From contig CANIEM010000008.1 of the NCBI GenBank assembly GCA_947466515.1, positions 1 to 53,061 on the forward strand: a stretch of DNA of 53,061 nt, read 5' to 3'. A program made the position numbers and the translations under genes. Source of the DNA: Verrucomicrobia subdivision 6 bacterium. Its GTDB lineage: Bacteria > Verrucomicrobiota > Verrucomicrobiia > Methylacidiphilales > Verrucolacustridaceae. How positions within the stretch are numbered: position 1 is the first letter of the stretch; each line of letters starts with the position of its first letter. Below, one piece after another: positions 6,864 to 14,764 of the stretch. The notes under the pieces were generated by a model, which was not told the origin of the DNA, ran no database searches, and saw only the letters and a list, made by a program, of their open reading frames with translations.

Positions 6864-7499
6864 ATGAAAAAACTTTTAATGGCGATGTTGGTTGGATGGG
6901 TGCTGATTCCAGTGGTGGGATGGGCACAGAATTCGGATTCGCTGAATATCGCGGCGGATCAAGCGGTGAGCATGAACAAGTTGGACGATCTCATGGGACG
7001 TGCCCAGAAGCGGTTGAGCTACATCATGACGAATCTGGGGGAGTTGTCGGACAACAACGATGCGAACAACTCCTTCGATAAATACAAAGATAACTTGGAC
7101 GACCTGCAGAGCATTCGTGACGACATCAAGGATCGGGTGGAGAAGGTGAGGGATTTGCAGGGGAAGCGGATTGCGGCATGGACGAAAGAGGTCTCTGGGA
7201 TGACGGACAAGGACATGCGTAAAATGACAAATACCGAGATCGATAGCGCGAAGGCGGATTTTGATGCCCTGGATAAAAGGCTAAGGGAGGTGGGTGGGGA
7301 TGCGAATGATCTGACGTCCCTGTTGTTGGATCTAAAGAAGTACTTTGCCTCTTCCTTCTCTCCAGATTCGATTAAAACGAGTCAGCCGATGGTGGAAAAA
7401 GCGAAGGCATCGGCACAGGAGATGATTAAGGATGTGGATGCGCTAAGGGACACATTGAACCAAAGCAAACAGAAGGTGAAGGGAACGGCTGGCGCGTAG
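6864..7499 (+). CDS. Secreted coiled-coil protein, DUF2959-like
   Basis: 211 residues with a signal peptide (MKKLLMAMLVGWVLIPVVG, cleavage after WAQ) and an almost entirely helical, charged mature part. A central block, DDLQSIRDDIKDRVEKVRDL then KRIAAWTKEVSGM, and a later DALDKRLREVGGDANDLTSLL, match the layout of DUF2959 proteins, periplasmic helical proteins of unknown function. The family call is from overall pattern and is moderate. No membrane anchor other than the signal. The perfect hairpin at 7527-7558 probably ends transcription. Confidence 0.8.
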   Translation: MKKLLMAMLVGWVLIPVVGWAQNSDSLNIAADQAVSMNKLDDLMGRAQKRLSYIMTNLGELSDNNDANNSFDKYKDNLDDLQSIRDDIKDRVEKVRDLQGKRIAAWTKEVSGMTDKDMRKMTNTEIDSAKADFDALDKRLREVGGDANDLTSLLLDLKKYFASSFSPDSIKTSQPMVEKAKASAQEMIKDVDALRDTLNQSKQKVKGTAGA

Positions 7500-7522
7500 A
7501 ACTGAAGTTCAGCGCGGGTTTT

Positions 7523-8197
7523 CTAGAAAGGCGAGAGCACGAGAGTGATCTCGCCTTTCGTCTTTCCAGCAAACTTGGCGGCGGCCTCGGCGGGGGAGCC
7601 GAGAAACACTTCTTCGAATTTTTTGGTAAGTTCGCGGCAGACGCAGACGCGGGAGGAAGGGGGAAAAATTTCGGTGAGGGCAAGAAGGGTACGAGCGAGA
7701 CGATGGGGGGATTCAAAGTAGATGGAGGTATGGCCGCGGGTGGCGGCAGCGGTGAGTTCATTTTGGCGGCCGCCTGATTTGGGAGGGAGGAAGCCACCAA
7801 AGTAGAATGGGAGAGCGGGGAGTCCGCTGGCGAGGAGGGCATGGAGGACGGCGGAGGGGCCAGGGATGATCTCGACGGGAAGATTTTCGCGGCGGGCCGC
7901 GCGAATGATCCGTTCCCCCGGGTCGGAGATGCAGGGCATTCCAGAGTCGGTGACGAGGGCGATGGTTTGGCCTGACCGGATGCGGTCGAGGATTTCTGTC
8001 TCGCGGGAGGCCTCATTAAATTTCTGGTAGCTGAGAAAAGGTTTTTTGAGGCCGAGATGTTGGAGGAGGAGTCCGGTGTGGCGGGTGTCTTCGGCGGCGA
8101 CGAGATCGGAGGTGGCGAGGGCTTGGCAGGCGCGAGGAGAGATATCGGAAAGATTTCCGATAGGGGTACCGACGACGAGGAGGCGACCGAGATTCAT
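7523..8197 (-). CDS. rsmI: 16S rRNA (cytidine-2'-O)-methyltransferase RsmI
   Basis: 224 residues of the tetrapyrrole-methylase fold. It opens with GRLLVVGTPIGNLSDISPRA and has DLVAAEDTRHTGLLL, ALVTDSGMPCISDPGERI, EIIPGPSAVLHALLASGL, FYFGGFLPPK and YFESPHRL, all RsmI hallmarks. RsmI methylates the 2'-O of C1402 of 16S rRNA in the decoding centre using SAM. The protein ends after KGEITLVLSPF, so it lacks the C-terminal extension of the E. coli enzyme (286 residues), which is common. Its last codons contain a perfect hairpin that probably terminates the convergent gene. Confidence 0.95.
   Translation of the reverse strand: MNLGRLLVVGTPIGNLSDISPRACQALATSDLVAAEDTRHTGLLLQHLGLKKPFLSYQKFNEASRETEILDRIRSGQTIALVTDSGMPCISDPGERIIRAARRENLPVEIIPGPSAVLHALLASGLPALPFYFGGFLPPKSGGRQNELTAAATRGHTSIYFESPHRLARTLLALTEIFPPSSRVCVCRELTKKFEEVFLGSPAEAAAKFAGKTKGEITLVLSPF
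7527..7558 (+). terminator. Intrinsic terminator inside the rsmI 3' end
   Basis: Perfect 10-bp arms, AAAGGCGAGA and TCTCGCCTTT, flank a 12-base loop. The hairpin begins 27 bp after the stop of the plus-strand coiled-coil gene and is followed by CGTCTTTCC. It lies within the last coding bases of rsmI. The T-run is modest, so efficiency is uncertain. Confidence 0.55.
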
Positions 8198-8252
8198 TAG
8201 GCGGGAATATGCCGTGGGAGGGTGGGAGTAGCGAGGCGGAAGGGGAAGGGGG

Positions 8253-8325
8253 CTGCCGCGCTAGGACTCGAACCTAGAACACCCACATTCAGAGTGTGGT
8301 GTGCTACCAATTGCACCACGCGGCA
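8253..8325 (-). tRNA. tRNA-Gln (anticodon CTG)
   Basis: 73 nt on the minus strand. The acceptor stem TGCCGCG (8325-8319) pairs with CGCGGCA (8260-8254), with discriminator G at 8253. The anticodon arm CCACA/TGTGG holds loop CTCTGAA, giving CTG, which reads CAG (Gln). The T arm contains GGTTCGAGTCC. The 3' CCA is not encoded. Confidence 0.93.
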
Positions 8326-8641
8326 AATCTTGGAGATCGTACCGAACGATCGAGAAACGAGCAAGAGGGGGGAGGAGAGAGATTTTTGATTTTTAATTTT
8401 GAATTGTCGGAAGGTGGCCCTACTACGCTCCGGGCCTCGCAGACTCGGGCGGAGCTTCGAAGGGCTGTCGCCCTACTACGTCCCTCACGCGCGCAAAGCC
8501 CCGACGCGGGTACGGGGTAGAGACGCTAAGGGATTTCAGATGTGAGAAAGTGTGAAGGCGAGAACGCGGTTTTCAGCATAGAAGTGCGAGCGAGGCGGCC
8601 TCGGAGATGCCGCCGCTACCTAGGTTTGAGGTGATGAGTCC
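8326..8641. repeat. Intergenic repeat cluster between tRNA-Gln and mscS
   Basis: No gene seen. It holds a family A element (8416-8464) directly followed by a second partial one (CCCTACTACG at about 8470), fragments of families C and D (near 8484-8520), and an inverted family B hairpin (GGCGGC/GCCGCC, about 8594-8615). The 52-bp segment that starts at 8616 runs on into the end of mscS. Confidence 0.75.
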
Positions 8642-9721
8642 TTAGGGATTGGGGGAGATGGTGCGGGTGGGGAAGGCGAAGGAGAGTTTGGCGCGGTCGC
8701 AGGCTTGGCGAACGGCGAGGTGAGCGGCGGTGGTGTCGCGAACAAATTCGAGGCCATCGCGGTAGTTGGTGCGAAGGGTGAAGCGGAGTTTCTGTGCGCT
8801 TTCACCGAATTCATAGAAGCGTCCGATGGGTTCGGATTGAGGGAATTGGGCGGAGAGGGCGGCGCAGATGGTGCTGATGGCTTCCTCAAGGCGTGGTTTA
8901 TCGTAGGAGTAGAGCAGGCCGAGATCGACGGTGAGGAGGGAGCGTCCTTGGTCGTCGGTGAGGCGGCGAACCTGCTGTTCGACGAACTGTTTGTTGGGGA
9001 TGGTGAGGATTCCTCCTGAGAGGGATTCGAGGCGAATGCTGCGTAAGCCACGGACGCGGACGAAGCCGTCGTAGTCTTGGAAGGTGATGCGGTCGCCGGT
9101 GCGGAAGATTCCGTCTGCAAGAATTTCGAAGTAGCCGAAGACATTAGCGATGGTGCTTTGGGAGGCGAGGGCAAGGGCGCCGCCGACAAATCCGAGGGCG
9201 GCAAGGAGGCCTAAGAGTTTGATGCCGAAATTATCGAGAATGACTAAGGCGGCGATGAGGAGGATGAGGCCACGGAGGAGGCGGGTGGTGATGAGGGCGA
9301 TCTCTGCGTCCTCGGCAAATTTTTCGGGGAAGAAGCGGCGTTGGAAAAATAGCGTAAGGATATTGGCGGAGCGAATGGCGGCGCCGGCGGCGACGCAGGC
9401 GAGGGCAATGTGCAGGCCGAGGCTCTTGAGCTCAAAGAAGGCGGGGGGAAACCCAGAGATGGACTGGAATCCGGTCCAAAGGCAAAGGATGAAGGAGAGA
9501 TTAGCGATGGGCCAGCGGAGGGTATGAATCCATTGGCGCCAGGCGGGAGAGGATGGATCGGGTTGACCTATCTTTCCACCGAGTGAGATGAGAACGCACC
9601 AAAAGAAAATGCCAAGGCCGAGGAGGGAGGCACCGAACCTCCATTGGAAGGTCGGGACTGCAAGGAAAGCTTCGATCCAGGGGCGCCAGGCGGCGGGATA
9701 GTCGATGGGCAGGGCGGTCAT
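8642..9721 (-). CDS. MscS-family mechanosensitive channel
   Basis: 359 residues. Five or so N-terminal hydrophobic segments precede the pore-helix region GLLAALGFVGGALALASQST, the conserved TM3 of MscS, followed by FEILADGIFRTGDRITF, YDGFVRVRGLRSIRLESLSGGILTIPNK and a C-terminal alpha/beta domain. MscS channels open under membrane tension to release solutes on osmotic downshock. Start ATG 9721 overlaps the TGA of the upstream permease (ATGA), so the two are translationally coupled; a TTG nine bases upstream is less likely. The last eight codons are duplicated at 4307-4332. Confidence 0.92.
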   Translation of the reverse strand: MTALPIDYPAAWRPWIEAFLAVPTFQWRFGASLLGLGIFFWCVLISLGGKIGQPDPSSPAWRQWIHTLRWPIANLSFILCLWTGFQSISGFPPAFFELKSLGLHIALACVAAGAAIRSANILTLFFQRRFFPEKFAEDAEIALITTRLLRGLILLIAALVILDNFGIKLLGLLAALGFVGGALALASQSTIANVFGYFEILADGIFRTGDRITFQDYDGFVRVRGLRSIRLESLSGGILTIPNKQFVEQQVRRLTDDQGRSLLTVDLGLLYSYDKPRLEEAISTICAALSAQFPQSEPIGRFYEFGESAQKLRFTLRTNYRDGLEFVRDTTAAHLAVRQACDRAKLSFAFPTRTISPNP

Positions 9722-10077
9722 TTGGTCCAAAGGCGCCAGGCCGCGTAGAGGAGGAAAAGGGCAAAGGCGCGCCGAGCGATGAGTTCAGGGATTTTTTGGA
9801 TAAGCAGAGAGCCGAGGATAGCGCCGAGGATGCCAGTGAGGGCGCAGGCGAGAACGATTTTCCATTCGACGGTGTGGAGGCGCCAACTAGTGAAGGAGCC
9901 AGCGAGGGAAATGGGGATGATCAGAGCGAGGGAAGTGCCGACGGCGACATGGTAGGGGACGCCGCAAAGGAGGGTGAGGGCGGGGACGATGAGGGCACCT
10001 CCACCTATACCAAAACAGCCGGAGGCAAGGCCGGCGAGGAGTCCGATGGTGGCATAAAGAATGGGGCCGGTGGGCAT
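9718..10077 (-). CDS. Half-size TauE/SafE permease
   Basis: 119 residues with four hydrophobic segments. The start, IGLLAGLASGCFGIGGGALI, carries the GxxxGxxGxGGG motif of TauE/SafE (DUF81) anion permeases, followed by GTSLALIIPISLAGS. Full-length members are about 240-260 residues with two such halves, so this is a single half that would need to dimerise. The proteins are proposed to export sulfonates or sulfite. The gene overlaps mscS by 4 bp (ATGA). Its own start lies about 100 bp from the divergent PPIase gene. Confidence 0.85.
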   Translation of the reverse strand: MPTGPILYATIGLLAGLASGCFGIGGGALIVPALTLLCGVPYHVAVGTSLALIIPISLAGSFTSWRLHTVEWKIVLACALTGILGAILGSLLIQKIPELIARRAFALFLLYAAWRLWTK

Positions 10078-10178
10078 GGGAAAGACGATTCACTCGCAGG
10101 AGGGGATTGGCAAGCGGGATCGGGACGGTATTCGCAGGCTTGCCAAAAGGCAGGGATTCGCCTTACCTAACAGGTTCT

Positions 10179-11243
10179 ATGCAAAAACATCTAACTCTCA
10201 GTTTAACCCTCCTTTTGGCCCTTTTTGTCGCAGGTTGCGCGGTGAAGGATCCCGCGAATCCACGTTTTGTGGTGGCGGAGGGCAAGGGGATTAAAGTGAC
10301 CCGGGCTCAATTGGATGTGGAAGTGGATCGGGCCTTAACCAATTTTAATCTTTCGCGGGACAAGGTGCCGGCGGCTCAGTTGGGCTCGCTGGAGTTAAAT
10401 ATTCTGAATCAGATGGTGAATCGGCAGATCGCCTTGACGGAGGCTCGCAAATCTCCTCTGACGAACGCGGCGGTATTGGCGAAGGAGCAGTTGGAGAAGA
10501 TGAAGAAAAACTTCCCTGATGCGAAAGCTTTTGAGGAGCAGTTGGCCAAAGCGAAAACGACTGAGGTAGCGATGGTGAAGGAGATCGAGCAGAAGCTGGA
10601 GGTTGATAACCTCATGAGGACACGAGTGGAGCCTGCCTTGAAAGCCCCGACGGATGATGAAGTGCAGAAATTTTACACAGAGAACCCCAAGCTGTGGCAG
10701 AGGAACGAAAGCGTGCAGGCACAACATGTTTTGGTGAAGGTGGAACCGACGGCGGATGCGGCGACAAAGGCGGCCAAGAAAAAAGCGGCCGAGGCGGCTC
10801 TCGCTCGAGTGAACAAAGGGGAGGCGTTTGAAAAAGTGGCGCAAGAAGTTTCGGATGATCCTGGTAGCAAGGCGCGGGGCGGGGAACTCCCTCCGTTCAG
10901 CAAAGGGCAGATGACCCCGAATTTTGAGAAGGTGGCGTTCTCGACTGCCCCTGGAAAAACCAGTGCGGTTTTTGAGACTCCGTTTGGTTATCACTTTTTG
11001 AAGGTGAAGGCCAAAGAAGCTGCCAAGACTTTGAAGTTGGAAGACGTGAAGAATGAGATCGTGTCCCACTTGAAGCGCTTAAAACAGGGCGAGGCGACGA
11101 GGCTTTTGCTGGAGGATCTGCGGAAGGAAGCGGCGGTGAAGATTTTGCTACCGGCACCAGCAGTTGCGGCGCCGGTGACGGCAACGACACCTCCCGTCTC
11201 GGCTCCGCCTGTTCCCGCGACTTCCGCGCCGGCCAAAAAATAA
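10179..11243 (+). CDS. Parvulin-type peptidyl-prolyl isomerase lipoprotein
   Basis: 354 residues. ATG 10179 starts a lipoprotein signal, MQKHLTLSLTLLLALFVAGC, with the lipobox FVAGC, so the chain is anchored by lipid at Cys20. A SurA/PrsA-like helical chaperone domain follows (LNQMVNRQIALTEARKS). The parvulin domain starts at QAQHVLVKVEP and includes FEKVAQEVSDDPGSKARGG, FSKGQMTPNFEKVAF and TPFGYHFLKV. The C-terminus is a Pro/Ala/Thr-rich tail. The protein should fold or escort exported proteins in the periplasm. hisI follows 18 bp later, so they may share a transcript. Confidence 0.92.
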   Translation: MQKHLTLSLTLLLALFVAGCAVKDPANPRFVVAEGKGIKVTRAQLDVEVDRALTNFNLSRDKVPAAQLGSLELNILNQMVNRQIALTEARKSPLTNAAVLAKEQLEKMKKNFPDAKAFEEQLAKAKTTEVAMVKEIEQKLEVDNLMRTRVEPALKAPTDDEVQKFYTENPKLWQRNESVQAQHVLVKVEPTADAATKAAKKKAAEAALARVNKGEAFEKVAQEVSDDPGSKARGGELPPFSKGQMTPNFEKVAFSTAPGKTSAVFETPFGYHFLKVKAKEAAKTLKLEDVKNEIVSHLKRLKQGEATRLLLEDLRKEAAVKILLPAPAVAAPVTATTPPVSAPPVPATSAPAKK

Positions 11244-11261
11244 GGGGCCGGGGGAACCCGG

Positions 11262-11654
11262 ATGAGCTCCAAGGTTGCGCCGTCGGGTGAGGGAGAAGAA
11301 GGCTTTCAGCCTAAGTTCGACAGCCAAGGGCTCTTGACGGCGGTCGCGGTGGAGATTGATTCAGGGCAGGTGCTGATGGTGGCTTTTATGAACGCGGAAG
11401 CGGTGGAGGCGACACGGACGACGCGCAGGGCAACTTTCTTTAGTCGTTCACGAAAGAAGCTTTGGGTGAAGGGGGAAAGCTCGGGGAATTATCTACAGGT
11501 GGAGGAAATCTTGGTGGATTGCGATGAGGATTGTTTAGTTTTAAAAGTGCGTTTGCCTACTAAGGGGGTGGCGTGTCACACGGGGGAGAAGAGCTGTTTT
11601 TATCGGAAGTTGAATTTGGTGGGTCCAGCGGGATTAAAGCGAATCAAAAGTTAA
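11262..11654 (+). CDS. hisI: Phosphoribosyl-AMP cyclohydrolase HisI
   Basis: 130 residues, the normal size for a stand-alone HisI. Diagnostic motifs are [44 protein letters not shown] and [12 protein letters not shown]. The acidic DCDED and the cysteines bind Zn and Mg. The enzyme opens the adenine ring of PR-AMP, step three of histidine synthesis. No other his gene is near. It ends almost at the convergent minus-strand operon (4-bp overlap of 3' ends). Confidence 0.95.
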   Translation: MSSKVAPSGEGEEGFQPKFDSQGLLTAVAVEIDSGQVLMVAFMNAEAVEATRTTRRATFFSRSRKKLWVKGESSGNYLQVEEILVDCDEDCLVLKVRLPTKGVACHTGEKSCFYRKLNLVGPAGLKRIKS

Positions 11655-12199
11655 GGTGAGAGACCGCCTGCGATGGCGATGAGGGAGGCGAACTCTTTTT
11701 CAACCGGGCCGATGGAGGACGAAGGGCCTGTGCATTTAACGACAACCAGCTCTCCTTCCGTTTGAAAAATCGCACCGAGGAGGGTTGCGTCGACGATCTC
11801 TTTAGCGGGGCCGCCTGGGAGGCCGCCTTTGAGGGCGCCTTGGAGTCGGAGGGTGGTGACAGGGCAGACGGAGCCAGTGGTGGCTTGGGTTTTTGCGGGC
11901 AGAGATAGCTTTGAAAACTGGGCGGTCCAACGATCGAGATTAGCTTGGATCGATCCGCTCGAGGCATTGGGGAAGCGGGAGAAGGTGATGAGGAGAGTCC
12001 CGTTGGGCGTTTTTTTCTCGAGTTGGGCGGCACGGAGAGAGTCGGAGGGGGGAACCCAGCGCCAAGAGTCTGGGCGGTCGAAACGGAGGGAGCCGACACG
12101 GAAGGCGATGGGTTGAGGCGCGGGCAAAGATTCGGGAAAGGCGGAGATAGGGAGAGCGAGAAAAGTTAGGCTGAAGCCAAGTCTGAGGAAGCGAGTCAT
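11651..12199 (-). CDS. Exported protein of unknown function
   Basis: 182 residues from ATG 12199, which overlaps the upstream stop as ATGA. A signal peptide is clear ([21 protein letters not shown], then PES). The mature part has [20 protein letters not shown], a linker, and [21 protein letters not shown] near the end, an arrangement seen in exported proteins of Planctomycetes/Verrucomicrobia type that carry no assigned function. It is the last of three tightly coupled genes. Confidence 0.75.
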   Translation of the reverse strand: MTRFLRLGFSLTFLALPISAFPESLPAPQPIAFRVGSLRFDRPDSWRWVPPSDSLRAAQLEKKTPNGTLLITFSRFPNASSGSIQANLDRWTAQFSKLSLPAKTQATTGSVCPVTTLRLQGALKGGLPGGPAKEIVDATLLGAIFQTEGELVVVKCTGPSSSIGPVEKEFASLIAIAGGLSP

Positions 12200-12420
12200 C
12201 CTTGCATTCTCCGAGTCCACTCGTCGACGGCGATGGGGCGACAGTGAAGAAGGCGTTCGTATTCCTCGGCGATTTTGGGTTCGTCCCAATCGGGGTGGTT
12301 GGCTTTCATAAACTGGAGCATCCAAGTTTTTGCAAGGGAGCGATCTTGGGGGCCGAGGCGGGCGAGGTCACGGCGGTAAAGGAGGCCGTTGAGGCGGGAG
12401 ACGATCGAGAAAAAACTCAC
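12196..12420 (-). CDS. Small protein of unknown function
   Basis: 74 residues starting at GTG 12420, whose GTGA overlaps the stop of the upstream membrane protein; its own stop overlaps the next gene as ATGA. The sequence is charged, with LNGLLYRRDLARLGPQDRSL, WMLQFMKANHPDWDEPKIAEEYERLL and a terminal WTRRM. I do not recognise a family. The two coupled junctions and the conserved-looking composition support a real gene rather than a shadow. Confidence 0.65.
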   Translation of the reverse strand: MSFFSIVSRLNGLLYRRDLARLGPQDRSLAKTWMLQFMKANHPDWDEPKIAEEYERLLHCRPIAVDEWTRRMQG

Positions 12421-12794
12421 GGACGGGACTTGCGACAGAAACCTGCGAGGGCGCCGGCGAGAGCGCCGAAAAGGAGGGTAAGAAGAAGGGCACGGGGGCC
12501 CCCGCCAACAAATTCTCGGTAGTAGGCGGGCGCATCGGCGGTGAGGGGATAGGGGACAGCGGTAAAAAATGCGCCTGGAACGCTGTAGAGGAAGCCCCAG
12601 AGAGCACCGGAGAGAAACTGAGGAGAAAAAGAGGGGAGAACGGCGACGAGGAGTCCGATGGAGGCATAGGTGAGAAGGAGTCCGATCGAGAAAAGTGCGG
12701 CAGCGGTAAAGGATAGGCCTTGGAACCACGGCCCCACGGCGGTGAGGAGTCCAAAGAGGGTGCCCGCTAAAACGGATCGCCGATCGATCTGCAT
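12417..12794 (-). CDS. Small integral membrane protein, unknown
   Basis: 125 residues from ATG 12794, with four hydrophobic segments (SVLAGTLFGLLTAV, LFSIGLLLTYASIGLLVAVL, LSGALWGFLYSVPGAFF, LLLTLLFGALAGALAGF) and a basic C-terminus CRKSRP. No catalytic motif. It is first in a three-gene unit with overlapping stop/start codons, so its partners are the 74-residue protein and the exported protein downstream. Confidence 0.75.
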   Translation of the reverse strand: MQIDRRSVLAGTLFGLLTAVGPWFQGLSFTAAALFSIGLLLTYASIGLLVAVLPSFSPQFLSGALWGFLYSVPGAFFTAVPYPLTADAPAYYREFVGGGPRALLLTLLFGALAGALAGFCRKSRP

Positions 12795-12920
12795 AGGCGA
12801 AGCTTGCCTTGAGTGGAGGAGTTGAGCAACTGTGAGAATCAAGTAATTTTGGTGAAGGTGAGCCAAAAATATTAGTGAGCCTGCTGGACAATGGAGGGTT
12901 GGGGCGGGGAAGATACGCAG

Positions 12921-13232
12921 ATGAGCGAGAAGCAAGAGGTGGCGTCGGTCCGCCGAATGGAATTACTGGCCAAGCTGGTGGCACGGGCGAAGGAGTGTCC
13001 TGGGTTATATCCGATTCGCGAGGAGGCAGATTTCTTGAGATTGGCGATGGACCACGCGGGGCGAGGGGACGAGGGGATTTGTCTGGTTTTGGAGTCGGTA
13101 TGGAGGAGGCCAGATGAGGCGGTGCAGTTGAACGCGCAGAGTTTGATTCGTCGTGGGTTGGGTCTGCGGGCGCCTGAGGAGGGAGAAGTGGGGGGCGGGG
13201 TAGTTGCGGGGATGAAGAAGCAGGCGGATTGA
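12921..13232 (+). CDS. Small protein of unknown function
   Basis: 103 residues from ATG 12921; an in-frame ATG at 12891 would add ten. Helical and charged, with ELLAKLVARAKECPGLYPIR, DFLRLAMDHAGRGDEGICLV and a Gly/Val-rich end. No signal peptide or motif that I recognise. It is divergent from the 12794 membrane-protein gene and 64 bp before the next plus-strand gene. Confidence 0.6.
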   Translation: MSEKQEVASVRRMELLAKLVARAKECPGLYPIREEADFLRLAMDHAGRGDEGICLVLESVWRRPDEAVQLNAQSLIRRGLGLRAPEEGEVGGGVVAGMKKQAD

Positions 13233-13296
13233 GGGCGAGGAAAGTAATCACTCGCCAAGCGTGAGTTAGACGCTCAAATCCGTGAGGAACGGAAGA

Positions 13297-13908
13297 ATGA
13301 AAGAAACCTTGAGCTCATCGCCTGTCCCCCCGGAGCCTGAATTGGCATTTGGTCTTGGGGCGGAGTCTGCGCCCTCCTTGGGGAGTGGAGCGGAAGTGGA
13401 TCCTGAGGTGGTGGTGATCAAGGGTCCCCCGCGGCCGAGTGGATACACTCCGCCGGCGCCATCGAAAGTCCAACGAGAGGAACCCACTATGAATAATCCA
13501 ACGAATCCTGCAGCGCTGAATGTGAAGAGAAGTATTGATCGGCAAAGGAAAGAGCAGCAGGCGGTAACCTCTATTCTGGGGGGGGTAGGGTTGGCTTTGC
13601 TTTTGATCATTGTGGGTTGTGCGGCGCTTTCGGGGTTTGGGGGGTTTGTTTTGTGGAAGCAGATTCAGCGTCAGAGTGTGACGGTGGACCAGATGGAGCA
13701 GAGGTTGAACAAGGAGTTTGCGTCACTGCAGGCGCGGGATGCGGAGTTATCGAGTGGGTTGGAGGCTGCGGGGGCGCAGCTAGCAAAACAACTTTCCCTG
13801 CTTGAGCAGGCGAAGGCGCAGTTGAGTCGACAGGAGAAGGAGGTGGCGACGGTGCGGCAGCGTCTCTCGATGTTGGAAGGGGATGCGGGCGATCGGCGTT
13901 CTCGCTAA
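13297..13908 (+). CDS. Single-pass membrane coiled-coil protein, unknown
   Basis: 203 residues from ATG 13297, which follows an AGGAA site at proper spacing. A Pro-rich acidic N-terminal third is followed by one membrane segment (GVGLALLLIIVGCAALSGFG) and a long coiled coil (VDQMEQRLNKEFASLQARD to VATVRQRLSMLEG). Topology is probably cytoplasmic N-terminus with the coil outside, or the reverse. No family recognised. The next gene starts 8 bp later. Confidence 0.7.
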   Translation: MKETLSSSPVPPEPELAFGLGAESAPSLGSGAEVDPEVVVIKGPPRPSGYTPPAPSKVQREEPTMNNPTNPAALNVKRSIDRQRKEQQAVTSILGGVGLALLLIIVGCAALSGFGGFVLWKQIQRQSVTVDQMEQRLNKEFASLQARDAELSSGLEAAGAQLAKQLSLLEQAKAQLSRQEKEVATVRQRLSMLEGDAGDRRSR

Positions 13909-13916
13909 GGGATCTG

Positions 13917-14411
13917 ATGATTAGTCGAATTGAGCTTCGTCGGATCACGCAGGAGTGGCGGACGCGTCTGCAGCGGGTGCAGCAGATATTACAACCGAGC
14001 GAGTGGGCAACGGATGATTGGAATCGTTTTGCTCGGGCGTTGAGCACGATGGTGCGGTCTCATGGGTCGACTTGGACGGAGGCGGAGACGACTTACTGGG
14101 ATGTGCGGTGGACTTTGCAGGATGGGGGGGAGTTGATCTGCCAAGCGGAGGATGGGTCGGATGGGAAGAAGACATTGGTGGTGGCGCAGACGGGGGGATT
14201 TGCGGAGGGTTTAGAAAACTATACCTGGTTTTTTGCCGAGTTTGGGCAGACGGGAGATTTTTTAGGGAATCCGTACTGGGTGGATGGCACATGGAAAGAG
14301 GCGTTGGCGATGATGTTGCTTCCGCAGCAGGCTGGGGTTGGGTACTACCTGAATGGTGGTGGGGTACAGGCGCCGGCGATGATTGAGGCGCAGTCTTCTG
14401 TAGCGCAGTAG
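13917..14411 (+). CDS. Hypothetical protein
   Basis: 164 residues from ATG 13917. Trp-rich, soluble: ISRIELRRITQEWRTRLQRV, SEWATDDWNRFARAL, TYWDVRWTLQDGGELI, GLENYTWFFAEFGQTGDFLG, then a C-terminal GVGYYLNGGG. I do not recognise it. The 8-bp spacing suggests an operon with the coiled-coil membrane protein. Confidence 0.65.
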   Translation: MISRIELRRITQEWRTRLQRVQQILQPSEWATDDWNRFARALSTMVRSHGSTWTEAETTYWDVRWTLQDGGELICQAEDGSDGKKTLVVAQTGGFAEGLENYTWFFAEFGQTGDFLGNPYWVDGTWKEALAMMLLPQQAGVGYYLNGGGVQAPAMIEAQSSVAQ

Positions 14412-14764
14412 GGCAGAGTTCTCGGGTAGGTGGGGCCAGGTCGCATATTTCATAAATAGCTGGTGCAGAATTAATTGCATTTGCTTGCATTCGTTTTCAT
14501 TTCACAATAGGATAAGCGGATTGAAAGGAGTTCGGCGGGGAGTTGCGCAAAGGGCGTGCTGATCCGGTGTCCGTGATCGACCAAAGATCTATTTCGGATT
14601 CATGAAAGCGCCCTCACCCTTCTCGCAGACCTAAAGAGAACGATAAGAACCTCACGGAAGCGATTGCGGTCAAGCCAACGAGGCATGATCCATCCTTCGT
14701 CGATCGGACGCTGAGCGTCTGGTCAGTCCGCTCGGGCCATATCTTTCCGCCGCACATCAAACCC
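14412..14764. other. Long leader of the RNA-binding protein gene
   Basis: 353 bp with no gene that I can support and none of the window's repeat families. It contains an AT-rich stretch (about 14445-14515, with TTGCATTTGCTTGCATTC) that may hold the promoter, and a tight palindrome GACGCTGAGCGTC (about 14708-14720). The base composition has more C than the surrounding + strand. A long untranslated leader is plausible because RRM proteins of this type are often regulated through their leader, but I see no defined element. Confidence 0.35.

Noticed and set aside
12421-13251. Upstream part of a 351-codon minus-strand frame
   Set aside because: It is a Pro/Ser/Arg-rich shadow of other genes. Only its last 74 codons, from GTG 12420, form a plausible coupled gene.
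14708-14720. Palindrome GACGCTGAGCGTC as a terminator or operator
   Set aside because: It is short with a one-base centre and no T-run; chance is likely in GC-rich sequence.
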